From JAKAFX01 sp043196285 (GTDB taxonomy: Archaea > Thermoplasmatota > Thermoplasmata > Thermoplasmatales > Thermoplasmataceae): a stretch of 19,565 nt of DNA. Where the stretch lies: assembly GCA_043196285.1 (NCBI GenBank), contig JBBYJL010000020.1:1-19565 (forward strand). The letters are read 5' to 3'. This document shows positions 7,439 through 15,276 of this stretch, in pieces; the first letter of the stretch is position 1; the number at the start of each line of letters is the position of its first letter. Below the pieces are notes generated by a model, which did not search any database, was not told where the DNA came from, and saw nothing but the letters and a program-made list of their open reading frames with translations. Position numbers and translations under genes: made by a program.

Positions 7439-7669
7439 ATGGCCGAGAAGGAACTGAAAATAAGGATATATGGAATGACCTGCGATGATTGCGTTGCCCA
7501 CGTGAAGAACGGTCTGATGAAAGATCCTGGTGTTCTGAACGTTGACATTTCACTGGAGAATGGAACAGGTAAAATAAAAATTGACGATTCGAAAACAGAT
7601 CCTTCCAGAATAATTTCAAATAATGTTTTTGGAAAGGAATCGAAATACAAGGCATCCATAACACATTGA
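7439..7669 (+). CDS. Stand-alone HMA-domain metallochaperone (MerP/NmerA-like)
   Basis: A 76-residue protein made of one heavy-metal-associated domain (beta-alpha-beta-beta-alpha-beta). The metal site is GMTCDDC, with Cys15 and Cys18 binding a soft metal ion such as Hg(II) or Cu(I). The frame is open from 7343, but ATG 7439 is the likely start: the HMA fold begins at once after it, and a TATA-like ATTAAATAC sits about 24 bases before, fitting a leaderless mRNA. It has no signal peptide, so it acts in the cytoplasm, unlike periplasmic MerP of bacteria. The mercuric reductase gene follows 15 bases downstream and has no HMA domain of its own, so this protein probably delivers Hg(II) to it in trans. 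A copper chaperone is the alternative. Confidence 0.88.
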   Translation: MAEKELKIRIYGMTCDDCVAHVKNGLMKDPGVLNVDISLENGTGKIKIDDSKTDPSRIISNNVFGKESKYKASITH

Positions 7670-7684
7670 AATAAAGTTGATCGC

Positions 7685-9115
7685 ATGAAGACCGAATTTG
7701 ATCTCGTGATAATGGGCTGGGGGGCAGCCGCCTTCTCTGCAGCCATTAAAGCAAGCGAACTGACATCTGGCGGAATGGCAATTGCCATGATCGGAACTGG
7801 AAGACTTGGGGGGACCTGTGTCAATGTGGGATGCGTCCCCTCAAAGTATCTTCTGGAGTCCTCGCACAGGGTATTCTACCCAATGCACCCATCAATGCCA
7901 GGGATCAGCCGGGCAAAGGTCGAATACAACTTTGCGGATGTGATGTCTGGTCTCAGAGATTATGTTAATACAGCCAGGACAGAAAAATACGAAAAAGTAA
8001 TAGCACAGTACGGGAACATTACCCTGTTTGAGGGTAAGGCAAGATTTGTAGACCGACGGAATATAGAAGCTGTCGGAGACAGCGGAGATGTGATTCAATC
8101 CATACGTGGAGATAATATCCTCATAGCCACAGGATCCTCTCCTGCAGATCCACCCATACCAGGGCTTGACAGGACTGATCATCTGAACAGCGAAAACATC
8201 TGGAATATTTCAAAAACTCCCGAGAATATCATTATTGCTGGAGGAGGTGCCATTGGTCTGGAAATAGGCCAGGCACTGAGACATTTCGGGACTGAAGTGA
8301 CGGTGGTGGATTCCCTGCCAGAGATACTTCCCCAGACCGAGCCGGAGATAGCAAAGAAGCTCAGAGAACATCTTGAGGGCGAAGGGATGAAGTTCATACT
8401 CAGGGCAAGGATAAGCAGGGTTTTTCAAGATGACACTGGAAAATTCATGGAAGTGGTGACGCACAGAGGAAACGAGATACTGAAAGCTGAAAGCATACTT
8501 GTAGCGACCGGCAGATCCCCAAACACAAAATTTCTGGATCTTTCAAAAGCCGGAGTCGTAGCCGAGCACAACGGTTCCATAATAACGGATGGAAGAATGA
8601 TGACTTCGATCCCCGGAATATATGCGGCAGGTGATGTCGTGAGCAAGAAGCTGATGCTCGAGACTCTTGCAGCAAAGGAAGGCGTTACCGCGGTGAGCAA
8701 TATTCTGGGAATGGAAGCGTCAATTGATTATGAAACAATTCCCTGGGGCATTTTCACGGAACCCCAGATCGCAGGCATAGGTATGACAGAGGCTCAGTTT
8801 TCTGCCAGGAACGGATCCTGCATGTCGAGGACAATACAGCTGTCAAGCGTCACGAAAGCAACAATAACAGGAGAAACTGACGGACTGATCAAGATAATTG
8901 CCGAGCCGGATTCTGGAAGAGTCGTGGGAGTTCATGTTCTGTCACCGAACGCGACTGACTTCATTTCTGAAGCTGCATTCATTATGAAGAACCATCTCAC
9001 AGTCGAGGATATAGTCAATACGACACACATATTCCCCTCCTTCGGTGAGGGCATAAAGATAACAGCTCAATCTTTTTTCAGGGACATCTCCAAGATGAGC
9101 TGCTGCGTCGAATAG
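7685..9115 (+). CDS. merA: Mercuric reductase
   Basis: A 476-residue flavoprotein disulfide reductase that reduces Hg(II) to volatile Hg(0) with NADPH. The FAD-binding start has GWGAAAF (11-17). The redox-active pair is GGTCVNVGC (Cys45, Cys50). The NAD(P) site is GGGAIGLEIG, and the second FAD motif is YAAGDV. The tail ends MSCCVE with vicinal cysteines 473-474, the mark that separates MerA from dihydrolipoamide dehydrogenase. The N-terminal HMA domain found in many bacterial MerAs is absent and is replaced by the separate HMA gene just upstream, with which it forms an operon. TTGATC lies just before the ATG as a weak ribosome-binding site. Confidence 0.93.
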   Translation: MKTEFDLVIMGWGAAAFSAAIKASELTSGGMAIAMIGTGRLGGTCVNVGCVPSKYLLESSHRVFYPMHPSMPGISRAKVEYNFADVMSGLRDYVNTARTEKYEKVIAQYGNITLFEGKARFVDRRNIEAVGDSGDVIQSIRGDNILIATGSSPADPPIPGLDRTDHLNSENIWNISKTPENIIIAGGGAIGLEIGQALRHFGTEVTVVDSLPEILPQTEPEIAKKLREHLEGEGMKFILRARISRVFQDDTGKFMEVVTHRGNEILKAESILVATGRSPNTKFLDLSKAGVVAEHNGSIITDGRMMTSIPGIYAAGDVVSKKLMLETLAAKEGVTAVSNILGMEASIDYETIPWGIFTEPQIAGIGMTEAQFSARNGSCMSRTIQLSSVTKATITGETDGLIKIIAEPDSGRVVGVHVLSPNATDFISEAAFIMKNHLTVEDIVNTTHIFPSFGEGIKITAQSFFRDISKMSCCVE

Positions 9116-9334
9116 GTACTAACGCAGAGTTGACATTTTCTGAATATCCGTGCCAGCATTCAGGGTAATATCGAAGAAAATCTCTTTGCGTTTCACAGTC
9201 CAATCCAGCCGAAACACCACCGGGAGAGATCAACTGAACGCGATCTGAGTTGCATAACACAATGAAAACGCTACAATTCCAATAGACCTAGGAAAGTGTT
9301 TAAGTGAGAGAAAAATACCCTAGTCAGAACAAAT

Positions 9335-9610
9335 ATGAGCAGAACATCAACGAGTATGATTTCCCTTGGCGTTGCACTGGTATTGCTTGGGGTATTCCTG
9401 GCCCTGTATGAATTCATGAACGTCACTGTGTCACCTGCCACAGGCTCCTCTCTTTCAACATCATTTGCGGACGTGCTGAATGTCGCGGCTTACATGCTTG
9501 TGAAGCTCGGATTTCTTGCAGTGATAGTATGGGGCGGATCGCTCCTGATTGGCAAGGCTCTTCAGATAACAAAAATAGAAAGAGGATCAGTATCCGAGAA
9601 GGAAAAGTAG
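9335..9610 (+). CDS. Small two-span membrane protein, first gene of an unknown operon
   Basis: A 91-residue protein, not recognised. Two hydrophobic segments, about residues 8-28 (SLGVALVLLGVFLALYEFM) and 47-73, are joined by a short polar, Ser/Thr-rich loop that would face outside. The C-terminal tail (ITKIERGSVSEKEK) is charged and cytoplasmic by the positive-inside rule. TATA-like TGTTTAAGTG (9297-9306) lies about 33 bases before the start. The next gene begins 22 bases after its stop, so it opens a three-gene operon. It could be a small subunit that helps assemble or anchor the extracytoplasmic protein that follows. Confidence 0.75.
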   Translation: MSRTSTSMISLGVALVLLGVFLALYEFMNVTVSPATGSSLSTSFADVLNVAAYMLVKLGFLAVIVWGGSLLIGKALQITKIERGSVSEKEK

Positions 9611-9632
9611 ATCTGATCCGACAGGTGCATGA

Positions 9633-10322
9633 ATGAGAATATCCGGTCCGCTGCGAATGATTGGCTATGTGATCTTTGTGGTAAGCATTCTCGTGTTGCC
9701 GTTCGCGTTCATGAGTGTGGATCAGACAGTTCACGACATCTCTTATTCCACGCCTACCATAGGATATGACAATTCAATATTTGTTGTCAACGGCACGGTC
9801 TCAGGGGTGAACAACGGATCATTTGCTGTTGACATAACTGTCTTTAACAATACTTTTGCATTTATTCCAGGATCACAGGAGCATTATTCCTACTCAGTCC
9901 CGCTAAGCAGTACTGGCATAGCACAGGACGGGTGGCCGCTGAAAAACGCCTCTATTGATATAGACGCATCTCTTTCCATACTGTTCTTCAATTCATCTGT
10001 AAACAATATAATCAGTGTAAATGTTCCCGCGGTTTTCTCAGGATTTTCCATATCATCGACCGGGAATTCGTCCCATGGCAACGGATCAACACTGTACGAT
10101 CTGCATGCTGCCTTTGTTGACTATCTTGCCGGGACTCTTTATGTGGGGCACATTCCAATAAGCTATAACGGAAGGTATGCAGGAGAACTGAATGCATCAT
10201 CAGTCGCCTACGGATATAATACCGAGAACGGGTTCGTGTTACTGCCCTCAGGGATCAGTTCGGCAAACCTCACTTTCGGAGCGGGCGGAGTGCAGTGGAG
10301 CTTGAACAATGTCAGGATTTAG
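9633..10322 (+). CDS. Membrane-anchored extracytoplasmic protein, unknown
   Basis: A 229-residue protein with one N-terminal membrane segment (about 10-29, IGYVIFVVSILVLPFAFM) serving as signal anchor, then an all-outside domain of about 195 residues rich in beta-forming, Ser, Asn and Gly residues. It carries many N-glycosylation sequons (for example NGT, NGS, NNT, NAS, NSS, NLT), as expected for surface proteins of wall-less acidophiles. No enzyme motif or known fold is visible. GGTG about 7 bases before the ATG is its ribosome-binding site. The 3' end overlaps the next gene by 14 bases, so the products are probably made together and may form a complex. Confidence 0.75.
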   Translation: MRISGPLRMIGYVIFVVSILVLPFAFMSVDQTVHDISYSTPTIGYDNSIFVVNGTVSGVNNGSFAVDITVFNNTFAFIPGSQEHYSYSVPLSSTGIAQDGWPLKNASIDIDASLSILFFNSSVNNIISVNVPAVFSGFSISSTGNSSHGNGSTLYDLHAAFVDYLAGTLYVGHIPISYNGRYAGELNASSVAYGYNTENGFVLLPSGISSANLTFGAGGVQWSLNNVRI

Positions 10323-10761
10323 GCCATCGTGGAGAGACATCGCGTTTGCGACTGTGTCGCTCATAGTGTATATAGTGATATTTTTTGTGCTGGTTCAGTA
10401 TCTTTATGGAAGATTTGTTACAAGTCTGATCACCACGGAGATACCAGTCACATCCAGGCTCTATTACTATTACGCATACGCAATTGTAGGGCTTATATTT
10501 GTGAAGGCAGTTTTCAGAAGACACTGGTTCAGCAAGGTTCTGAACGGATCTGAAGCTTTCATATTCGTTCCTTTCACTGACATTATAATGAATGGCGGCC
10601 TGATCAGTATAAACGTTCCAGGCCCTTCAGGCAACATACCCGTTTTACTGAACGTATCCATATTCCTCTTCCTGATACTTTCAGCAGAACTCATCATCGG
10701 GATATCCTATATCATTAAGGCTGTGGAGATTGTGTCTGAATCTGAATACTCGGATATCTGA
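10309..10761 (+). CDS. Three-span membrane protein, last gene of the unknown operon
   Basis: A 150-residue protein, not recognised. Hydrophobic segments lie at about 10-33, 50-69 and 107-138. A loop between spans 2 and 3 (GSEAFIFVPFTDIIMNGGLI) is semi-hydrophobic and might dip into the membrane. The tail is acidic. Its ATG lies inside the end of the preceding gene, with GGAG (about 10294-10297) about 11 bases upstream as the ribosome-binding site. The 14-base overlap implies coupled translation. With the two genes before it, it probably forms a membrane complex carrying an external glycosylated domain. Confidence 0.75.
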   Translation: MSGFRPSWRDIAFATVSLIVYIVIFFVLVQYLYGRFVTSLITTEIPVTSRLYYYYAYAIVGLIFVKAVFRRHWFSKVLNGSEAFIFVPFTDIIMNGGLISINVPGPSGNIPVLLNVSIFLFLILSAELIIGISYIIKAVEIVSESEYSDI

Positions 10762-10797
10762 ACATGGGATGGCGGGTTGAGAGGATTCATTATCATG

Positions 10798-11700
10798 TTA
10801 TTTCAACAGGCTGTCCATGAACTCCTTCACAACCCTGATATAACCGGATCTGTCTTCCCACATTGTTAAGTGTGAACATCCCCTGAAAACTACAAGTCTT
10901 GATCCGTCTATATTCCTGTGAATTTGCTCTGCTACCACGGGAGTGACTTCATCGTATTCACCAACAGTTACCAGCGTCGGAACCTTTATACCGGAAATCA
11001 TGCCGGAGATGTCCCAGTCCTTTATGGTACCAGTTATGGTGAATTCGTTTGGACCGTTCATTATCCTGTATACATTTCGCTGATCCGCATAGTTGAGAGA
11101 AATTACCACATCTTCCGGAAGATTTTCCATGCGTATCAGGTGAGTACGGTAGAAAAGCATAACCGCTCTCTGATATTCAGGGTTCCTGTAATCTCCCCTA
11201 TCCCCATAATACTTTATGGCACGCGATGCCCATTCAGGAAGGGCATCTATCAGCTTTCCCATTTCCTTCACGGCTAATGGTATGCTTGCCAGTCCGCCTG
11301 TTATTATTAGACCGATTAGATTTTTTTGGTATTTCAGGGCGTAAGCCAGAGCGAGTGCACCTCCATAGGACGATCCCATCAGGAATACCTTCTCTCCAGA
11401 AGCCAACTGATTCCTGATCTGATCTGCCTCTTCCACACCATAATCTATCGTGAAATCTGACTGATCCGGAGGCTCCTCAGATCGCCCGCATCCAAACTGA
11501 TCGTAGAGTATCACCTCATATCCGTATTCAGAAAGGTCTGAAAGTGGAAGGACGTAGTCATGTGACATGCCAGGTCCACCATGCAGGCATATTATCCTGG
11601 CTATAACTTTCTCCGGAGTGAAGACCTTATAGAAAATCCTCAAATCATTTATCATGACATATCCTTCTTTTTTAGTTACACGCATAGAATTTCCCGCCAT
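10798..11700 (-). CDS. pip: Proline iminopeptidase, tricorn-interacting factor F1
   Basis: An alpha/beta-hydrolase of 300 residues (peptidase family S33) that removes N-terminal residues, including proline, from short peptides. In Thermoplasma, factor F1 works with tricorn protease and factors F2/F3 to turn proteasome products into free amino acids in the cytoplasm. LHGGPGMSHDY (39-49) forms the oxyanion region. GSSYGGA has the nucleophile Ser111, with Asp250 in VGEYDEVTP and His277 in CSHLTMWED completing the triad. Long stretches such as RRNVYRIMNGPNEFTITGT (here QRNVYRIMNGPNEFTITGT) agree closely with what I recall of Thermoplasma F1, the best taxonomic clue in the window. Met6 is an alternative start. 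Confidence 0.93.
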   Translation of the reverse strand: MAGNSMRVTKKEGYVMINDLRIFYKVFTPEKVIARIICLHGGPGMSHDYVLPLSDLSEYGYEVILYDQFGCGRSEEPPDQSDFTIDYGVEEADQIRNQLASGEKVFLMGSSYGGALALAYALKYQKNLIGLIITGGLASIPLAVKEMGKLIDALPEWASRAIKYYGDRGDYRNPEYQRAVMLFYRTHLIRMENLPEDVVISLNYADQRNVYRIMNGPNEFTITGTIKDWDISGMISGIKVPTLVTVGEYDEVTPVVAEQIHRNIDGSRLVVFRGCSHLTMWEDRSGYIRVVKEFMDSLLK

Positions 11701-11753
11701 TTCAAGGCAGTAATGGAATATAGCTGTATATAGAATTTGTTAGAGGATAGCTA

Positions 11754-12542
11754 TCAGAGATGTAGCACGACAGCATAGTTCTGGTATATTATGTAGATAG
11801 CCACAATTATCACTATTATTGCGAATATCTGAGTAAGTCTTCTCTTTGGAACCCTGCTTGCTATCCTCGCGCCCACCCATCCTCCGATAATTCCCCCTGC
11901 AATGAACAGTCCACTTATCACTACATCAAGTTCGCCGCTGATTGAATACCGAATTGCCGTCACTACGCCGAATGTCCCAACAGACATCAGCGACGTTCCA
12001 ACTGCCTGGATTATGTTGAGGCCGCCCCCAAAGAGTAGACCTGGAACTATGAGGAAACCACCTCCTATGCCAAAATAACCTGATGCGAAGCCAACAACTA
12101 AACCCACTGAGACAAGTTTTGGATAGGATCTTGATACCGATCTCTGTGACGCGGACATGTCCACACACTTTCTCTTTAGCATATAGACTGCAATGGCTAT
12201 CATCAGGAATCCAAAGAAGAACAGAAGATAGGTACCTGGAGTCAGAAGACCCAACTCAGACCCAAGAAGGACACCAACTATCCCAGGCACAGTGAAAATG
12301 GCCCCAATCCTGTAATTCACGTTTCCCTTAATGGTATGAGGTATAAGGTTGAGATATGCGTTTATTCCGACAGCAAGTGCGGTTGTGCCAATTGCCATAT
12401 GAGGGTGATCGAAACCGACGAAATAGATCAGAAGTGGAATTGCCAATATTGATCCACCCCCTCCTATGAGACCAAGAGAGAAACCCACAAGTAAACCTGA
12501 AACTATGGAAAGGAGGATCTGCAGGTCAGTCAACGGATACAT
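11754..12542 (-). CDS. TauE/SafE-family membrane exporter (sulfite or sulfur-compound type)
   Basis: A 262-residue integral membrane protein with about 8 spans and the internal duplication of the TauE/SafE (DUF81) family. The first repeat begins SGLLVGFSLGLIGGGGSILAIPLL and the second VGFASGYFGIGGGFLIVPGLL; the G-x-GGG motif of each is clear. Family members export sulfite, sulfoacetate or related organosulfonates. It is the last gene of a minus-strand operon: the DsrE-like gene ends 9 bases before its start. The context suggests removal of sulfite formed during sulfur metabolism, but the substrate is inferred. Confidence 0.88.
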   Translation of the reverse strand: MYPLTDLQILLSIVSGLLVGFSLGLIGGGGSILAIPLLIYFVGFDHPHMAIGTTALAVGINAYLNLIPHTIKGNVNYRIGAIFTVPGIVGVLLGSELGLLTPGTYLLFFFGFLMIAIAVYMLKRKCVDMSASQRSVSRSYPKLVSVGLVVGFASGYFGIGGGFLIVPGLLFGGGLNIIQAVGTSLMSVGTFGVVTAIRYSISGELDVVISGLFIAGGIIGGWVGARIASRVPKRRLTQIFAIIVIIVAIYIIYQNYAVVLHL

Positions 12543-12551
12543 CTAATCAAC

Positions 12552-12899
12552 CTAGAATGTCAGGACTGAGTATCCCTCTTCCACTCTGGTATTTGTTTCG
12601 ACACCGCCAAATACCATTTCAATGCCGGGAAATATATCTTTCTCGGTTAATCCTTCTCCCGCCATGCTTACCTTGCATATCTTCACAGGTATCCCTTCCT
12701 TCTTGAGCATATCAATCTGTTCTAGAAACTGCGGAGAACTTTTCTGGTTTTTATTTGCCGCCTGGACCCCTCTTCCAAGAAAGAGAAATTCCACAGTGGC
12801 ATTGGCATTCTTTACTGCATTAAAAGCAAAGCTGAAGGAGACCATTTCAGCATTGATATTGTCCTTTCCAGTTAAGAGCATAACTAACATCTTTGACAT
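12552..12899 (-). CDS. DsrE-family sulfur-carrier-like protein
   Basis: A 115-residue cytoplasmic protein of the DsrE/TusD/DUF1791 fold. The start is MLVMLLTGKDN; a central helix follows; the family's Cys position is occupied by Cys75 in VKICKVSMAGEGL, and GIEMVFGGVE lies near the end. Members bind persulfide on that Cys and pass sulfur between proteins. I prefer ATG 12899 to the GTG at 12911 because GGTGAAGG lies just before it, though the spacing is short. It lies between the YeeE/YedE transporter and the TauE exporter, so it probably receives sulfur brought in by the first. No TusA gene is present in the window. Confidence 0.82.
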   Translation of the reverse strand: MSKMLVMLLTGKDNINAEMVSFSFAFNAVKNANATVEFLFLGRGVQAANKNQKSSPQFLEQIDMLKKEGIPVKICKVSMAGEGLTEKDIFPGIEMVFGGVETNTRVEEGYSVLTF

Positions 12900-12960
12900 T
12901 TCCTTCACCACACCTTTATTGCTTCAGAATAAATAGCTATTTTCATTATTCTCATCACTT

Positions 12961-14358
12961 TTATTTAATGTATCCCCACGAATTAAGCTTCAGATGCATG
13001 AAGTATCGAAGCATTATCCAGGCTCCAATAAGAACGAACATCATGAAGACAAAACTCGATATTGCCATCTGGATATCTCCACTAAGGATGTGCCCGGATG
13101 CACAGCCATTCGCCATTCTCGCTCCAAACAGAACCATAAAAGCACCAATAAACGCTCCGATTGGTCTGTATTTTGGATTATGGCTCCTGCTCCATATCCT
13201 GGGCACCTGAGGCTTGAAACCCATGAATCTTTTCGAAATAAGAGTAGCTGCAATTAGACCCCCCAGGAACGAACTTAAATCTGTAAAAGGTTCCCATCCT
13301 ATTTCACTGAAAGGAAGATTTGTAGGCACTCCATTAACTATATGAAGCCCACCAAATAGCTGGAAGTAAGGATTTGATGCGGCCCAGGTTGGATTTACCA
13401 GATATGAAAGTTGCGCGCCTATCCATGAGAAGGTGGTAGATTCTCCAAATATCTGATGTAAAATTATGACCGCTACAGCTGTGATTGTGAAAGCTAATCC
13501 AAGCGGAATAGTCATCCTTGCATTTTCAGTACTGCTTTCATTGATAAGTCTGGTCAGGTATTTATTTGCTTTTGGATATTTTTCAAAATCTTCGTTTATA
13601 ACCAGATCAAAGGTAATCTTTTTCTCACCTTTTCCAAACATATGGTAACCACATGAATTCTTTATCTTGGTTCTTGGATATCTGGGGAGGAGAAGAAATA
13701 CCAGGATCAGGATACCGCCAAACACTAAACTGATTAGGAATACACCAATTTTGCTTGTGATTCCGAATATCGATGCCCATGTGATTGGCCCAAAATTCCA
13801 AGTGTCCCAGAAAAACCATTTTACATTTCCAAATATTACGGACCATGAAAATGCACCCAGCAGTCCGCCCAGAGCTGCATAAATGGCATCCCTTCTTCCC
13901 TGGCCAAGGGCTATCCAGATAGTTCCAGGGAAATAACCTGCCAGACCAACCCCCGCCCCAAAAATAAGTCCCCCAATTACAATTCCTGGAACAAAGAAAT
14001 CCTTTATCCCAAAATTAGGATGTGTAATCATTGCTACAAGATAGAGCAGTATTGAACCGACACCAATTGCAAAGCCAAAACATACCATTAAGAACCTGTC
14101 CTGAAAAGCCATGACCCGGAAAAGGGTATCAGGATCGGTGAAATTCCACAACTCCAATGGAATTGCAAGAGGAAGAGCCACTATCAGCCCAAGGAGTATA
14201 GGTGCCTTTGTTTCGTGGAACACATACTGCATTATTATTCCACCTATCAACAGGGACAGTGCCAGGATCAGGAGAGCATAGACAGACTTCCAAAAAATTA
14301 ATTTATCTTTCTTATAAGCTATATCTTCATTGGATGTGTCATCTGTATTTTGATTCAT
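12961..14358 (-). CDS. YeeE/YedE-family transporter (thiosulfate/sulfur import type)
   Basis: A 465-residue membrane protein of the YeeE/YedE (TsuA) family, about 10-12 spans in two related halves joined by a hydrophilic loop (about 235-275). The second half has the signature GARMANGCASGHILSG with the conserved Cys. The first half has GVGLAGYFPGT where relatives usually carry AGYCPGT, so the first-half Cys is replaced by Phe. Bacterial TsuA imports thiosulfate by passing it along conserved cysteines, so loss of one suggests an altered path or substrate. The gene heads a minus-strand operon with DsrE-like and TauE-like genes and is divergent from a CARF-like regulator. TATA-like TTTAAATATT at 14387-14396 lies about 33 bases before the ATG. 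Confidence 0.87.
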   Translation of the reverse strand: MNQNTDDTSNEDIAYKKDKLIFWKSVYALLILALSLLIGGIIMQYVFHETKAPILLGLIVALPLAIPLELWNFTDPDTLFRVMAFQDRFLMVCFGFAIGVGSILLYLVAMITHPNFGIKDFFVPGIVIGGLIFGAGVGLAGYFPGTIWIALGQGRRDAIYAALGGLLGAFSWSVIFGNVKWFFWDTWNFGPITWASIFGITSKIGVFLISLVFGGILILVFLLLPRYPRTKIKNSCGYHMFGKGEKKITFDLVINEDFEKYPKANKYLTRLINESSTENARMTIPLGLAFTITAVAVIILHQIFGESTTFSWIGAQLSYLVNPTWAASNPYFQLFGGLHIVNGVPTNLPFSEIGWEPFTDLSSFLGGLIAATLISKRFMGFKPQVPRIWSRSHNPKYRPIGAFIGAFMVLFGARMANGCASGHILSGDIQMAISSFVFMMFVLIGAWIMLRYFMHLKLNSWGYIK

Positions 14359-14386
14359 AATGTTACCGATAAAATAGCAAAAGTTA

Positions 14387-14456
14387 ATATTTAAACTCGT
14401 TTATTATAATACTTAAATACAATTATTTTGCGAAACATTGCAAAAAATTTATAAAT
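14387..14456. promoter_or_regulatory. Divergent promoters with an inverted repeat (sulfur operon / CARF-like regulator)
   Basis: The 117-base gap is very AT-rich. TATA-like boxes are TTTAAATATT (minus, 14387-14396) for the YeeE gene and TTTATAAAT (plus, about 14448-14456) for the regulator. Between them is a perfect dyad, TTTTGC-N8-GCAAAA (14426-14445), which abuts the BRE/TATA of the plus gene. It is a good candidate operator for the regulator encoded next to it. Operator function is inference. Confidence 0.5.
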
Positions 14457-14475
14457 TAACGCATTATAAATAAAA

Positions 14476-15102
14476 ATGACAGAAAATTATGGTATCGCAA
14501 TTCTTGATCGGGAGGGTGAATACATTGTAAAGCCATTCTTCTCAGACATACCGAAGATTTCTAAATTGACTGTCATATGTGATCTGAAAACCGAATTCAA
14601 AGATTCCAAGAGCGAAATTATCGGCTTCCTCAAACTAACTGGAGTGAAATCAGAATTCATAGAGATTGACGATGTGGGCAACTTTTTTCAGATCTTTCTC
14701 GTTCTGCAGAAGATATGCAAGTCCAATGGGACACCTGCATGGGTGAACATATCATGCGGATCGGGTATTGGCGTTTCAGCACTCACTATTCATGCATTCA
14801 ACCAGAATATACTCATGGTAGTTTATGATAAATATAAAGATGCAACCTCAGTAATCAATGTCAAAAAGCTAAAGAAGATCAACATATACAGCAGGAAATA
14901 CATTAGTCTGATGAAGGAGATTTCGATAAATGCAAAAACAACAAGGGAACTTTCCATTCAATTGAAAATAACAAATTCAGCTACCTCAAGGAGGCTAAAG
15001 AAACTTCTGTCACTTGATGTAATAAGGAGAAATGGATCAGGGACAAGAAACTACCCATATTATTATTCTTTAACAGAATTCGGGAAAATATTACTACTGT
15101 AA
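14476..15102 (+). CDS. CARF-like sensor with winged-helix DNA-binding domain
   Basis: A 208-residue two-domain regulator. The N-terminal part (about 5-130) alternates beta and alpha like a Rossmann-type CARF domain. VNISCGSGIGVSAL (90-103) fits the NxSxG core of the CARF nucleotide-binding loop, though the basic residue often found three positions later is missing. The C-terminal part (about 140-208) is a winged helix: TTRELSIQLKITNSATSRRL is the helix-turn-helix, and YYYSLTEFGKILL the wing and closing strand. The layout recalls Csa3 and the haloarchaeal HFX_2341 (DUF6293) regulators. There are no CRISPR or cas genes in the window. It is divergent from the YeeE-DsrE-TauE operon and probably controls it. 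TATA lies about 24 bases upstream, suggesting a leaderless mRNA. Confidence 0.72.
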   Translation: MTENYGIAILDREGEYIVKPFFSDIPKISKLTVICDLKTEFKDSKSEIIGFLKLTGVKSEFIEIDDVGNFFQIFLVLQKICKSNGTPAWVNISCGSGIGVSALTIHAFNQNILMVVYDKYKDATSVINVKKLKKINIYSRKYISLMKEISINAKTTRELSIQLKITNSATSRRLKKLLSLDVIRRNGSGTRNYPYYYSLTEFGKILLL

Positions 15103-15153
15103 TATTAAGCATTTTTCCGTATGCCGATTAACCTGAAAGGCAAATTTTATCCA

Positions 15154-15228
15154 TGGGGCTGACCGGATTCGAACCGGTGACCTCCCGGTTATCAGCCGGG
15201 TGCTCAAACCAAGCTAAGCTACAACCCC
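15154..15228 (-). tRNA. tRNA-Ile(GAT)
   Basis: Read on the minus strand from 15228. The acceptor stem pairs GGGGTTG with CAGCCCC, including one G-T pair. The anticodon stem is CCCGG/CCGGG with loop CTGATAA, giving anticodon GAT. The T arm is ACCGG-TTCGAAT-CCGGT. The discriminator is A (15154), and no CCA is encoded. An AT-rich TATA-like stretch at about 15252-15266 lies upstream. Confidence 0.93.
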
Positions 15229-15276
15229 AAATGAATGCCGGCAGTCATCTTTCAAATTATAATAAATGTTTCTTGT

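Noticed and set aside
9078..9260. Minus-strand 60-codon frame after merA
   Set aside because: It overlaps the merA 3' end antisense, matches no family, and has no promoter. The 219-base gap after merA otherwise shows only the promoter of the next operon.
14476..15102. CRISPR-Cas locus suggested by the CARF-like regulator
   Set aside because: I found no direct-repeat array and no cas gene on either strand.
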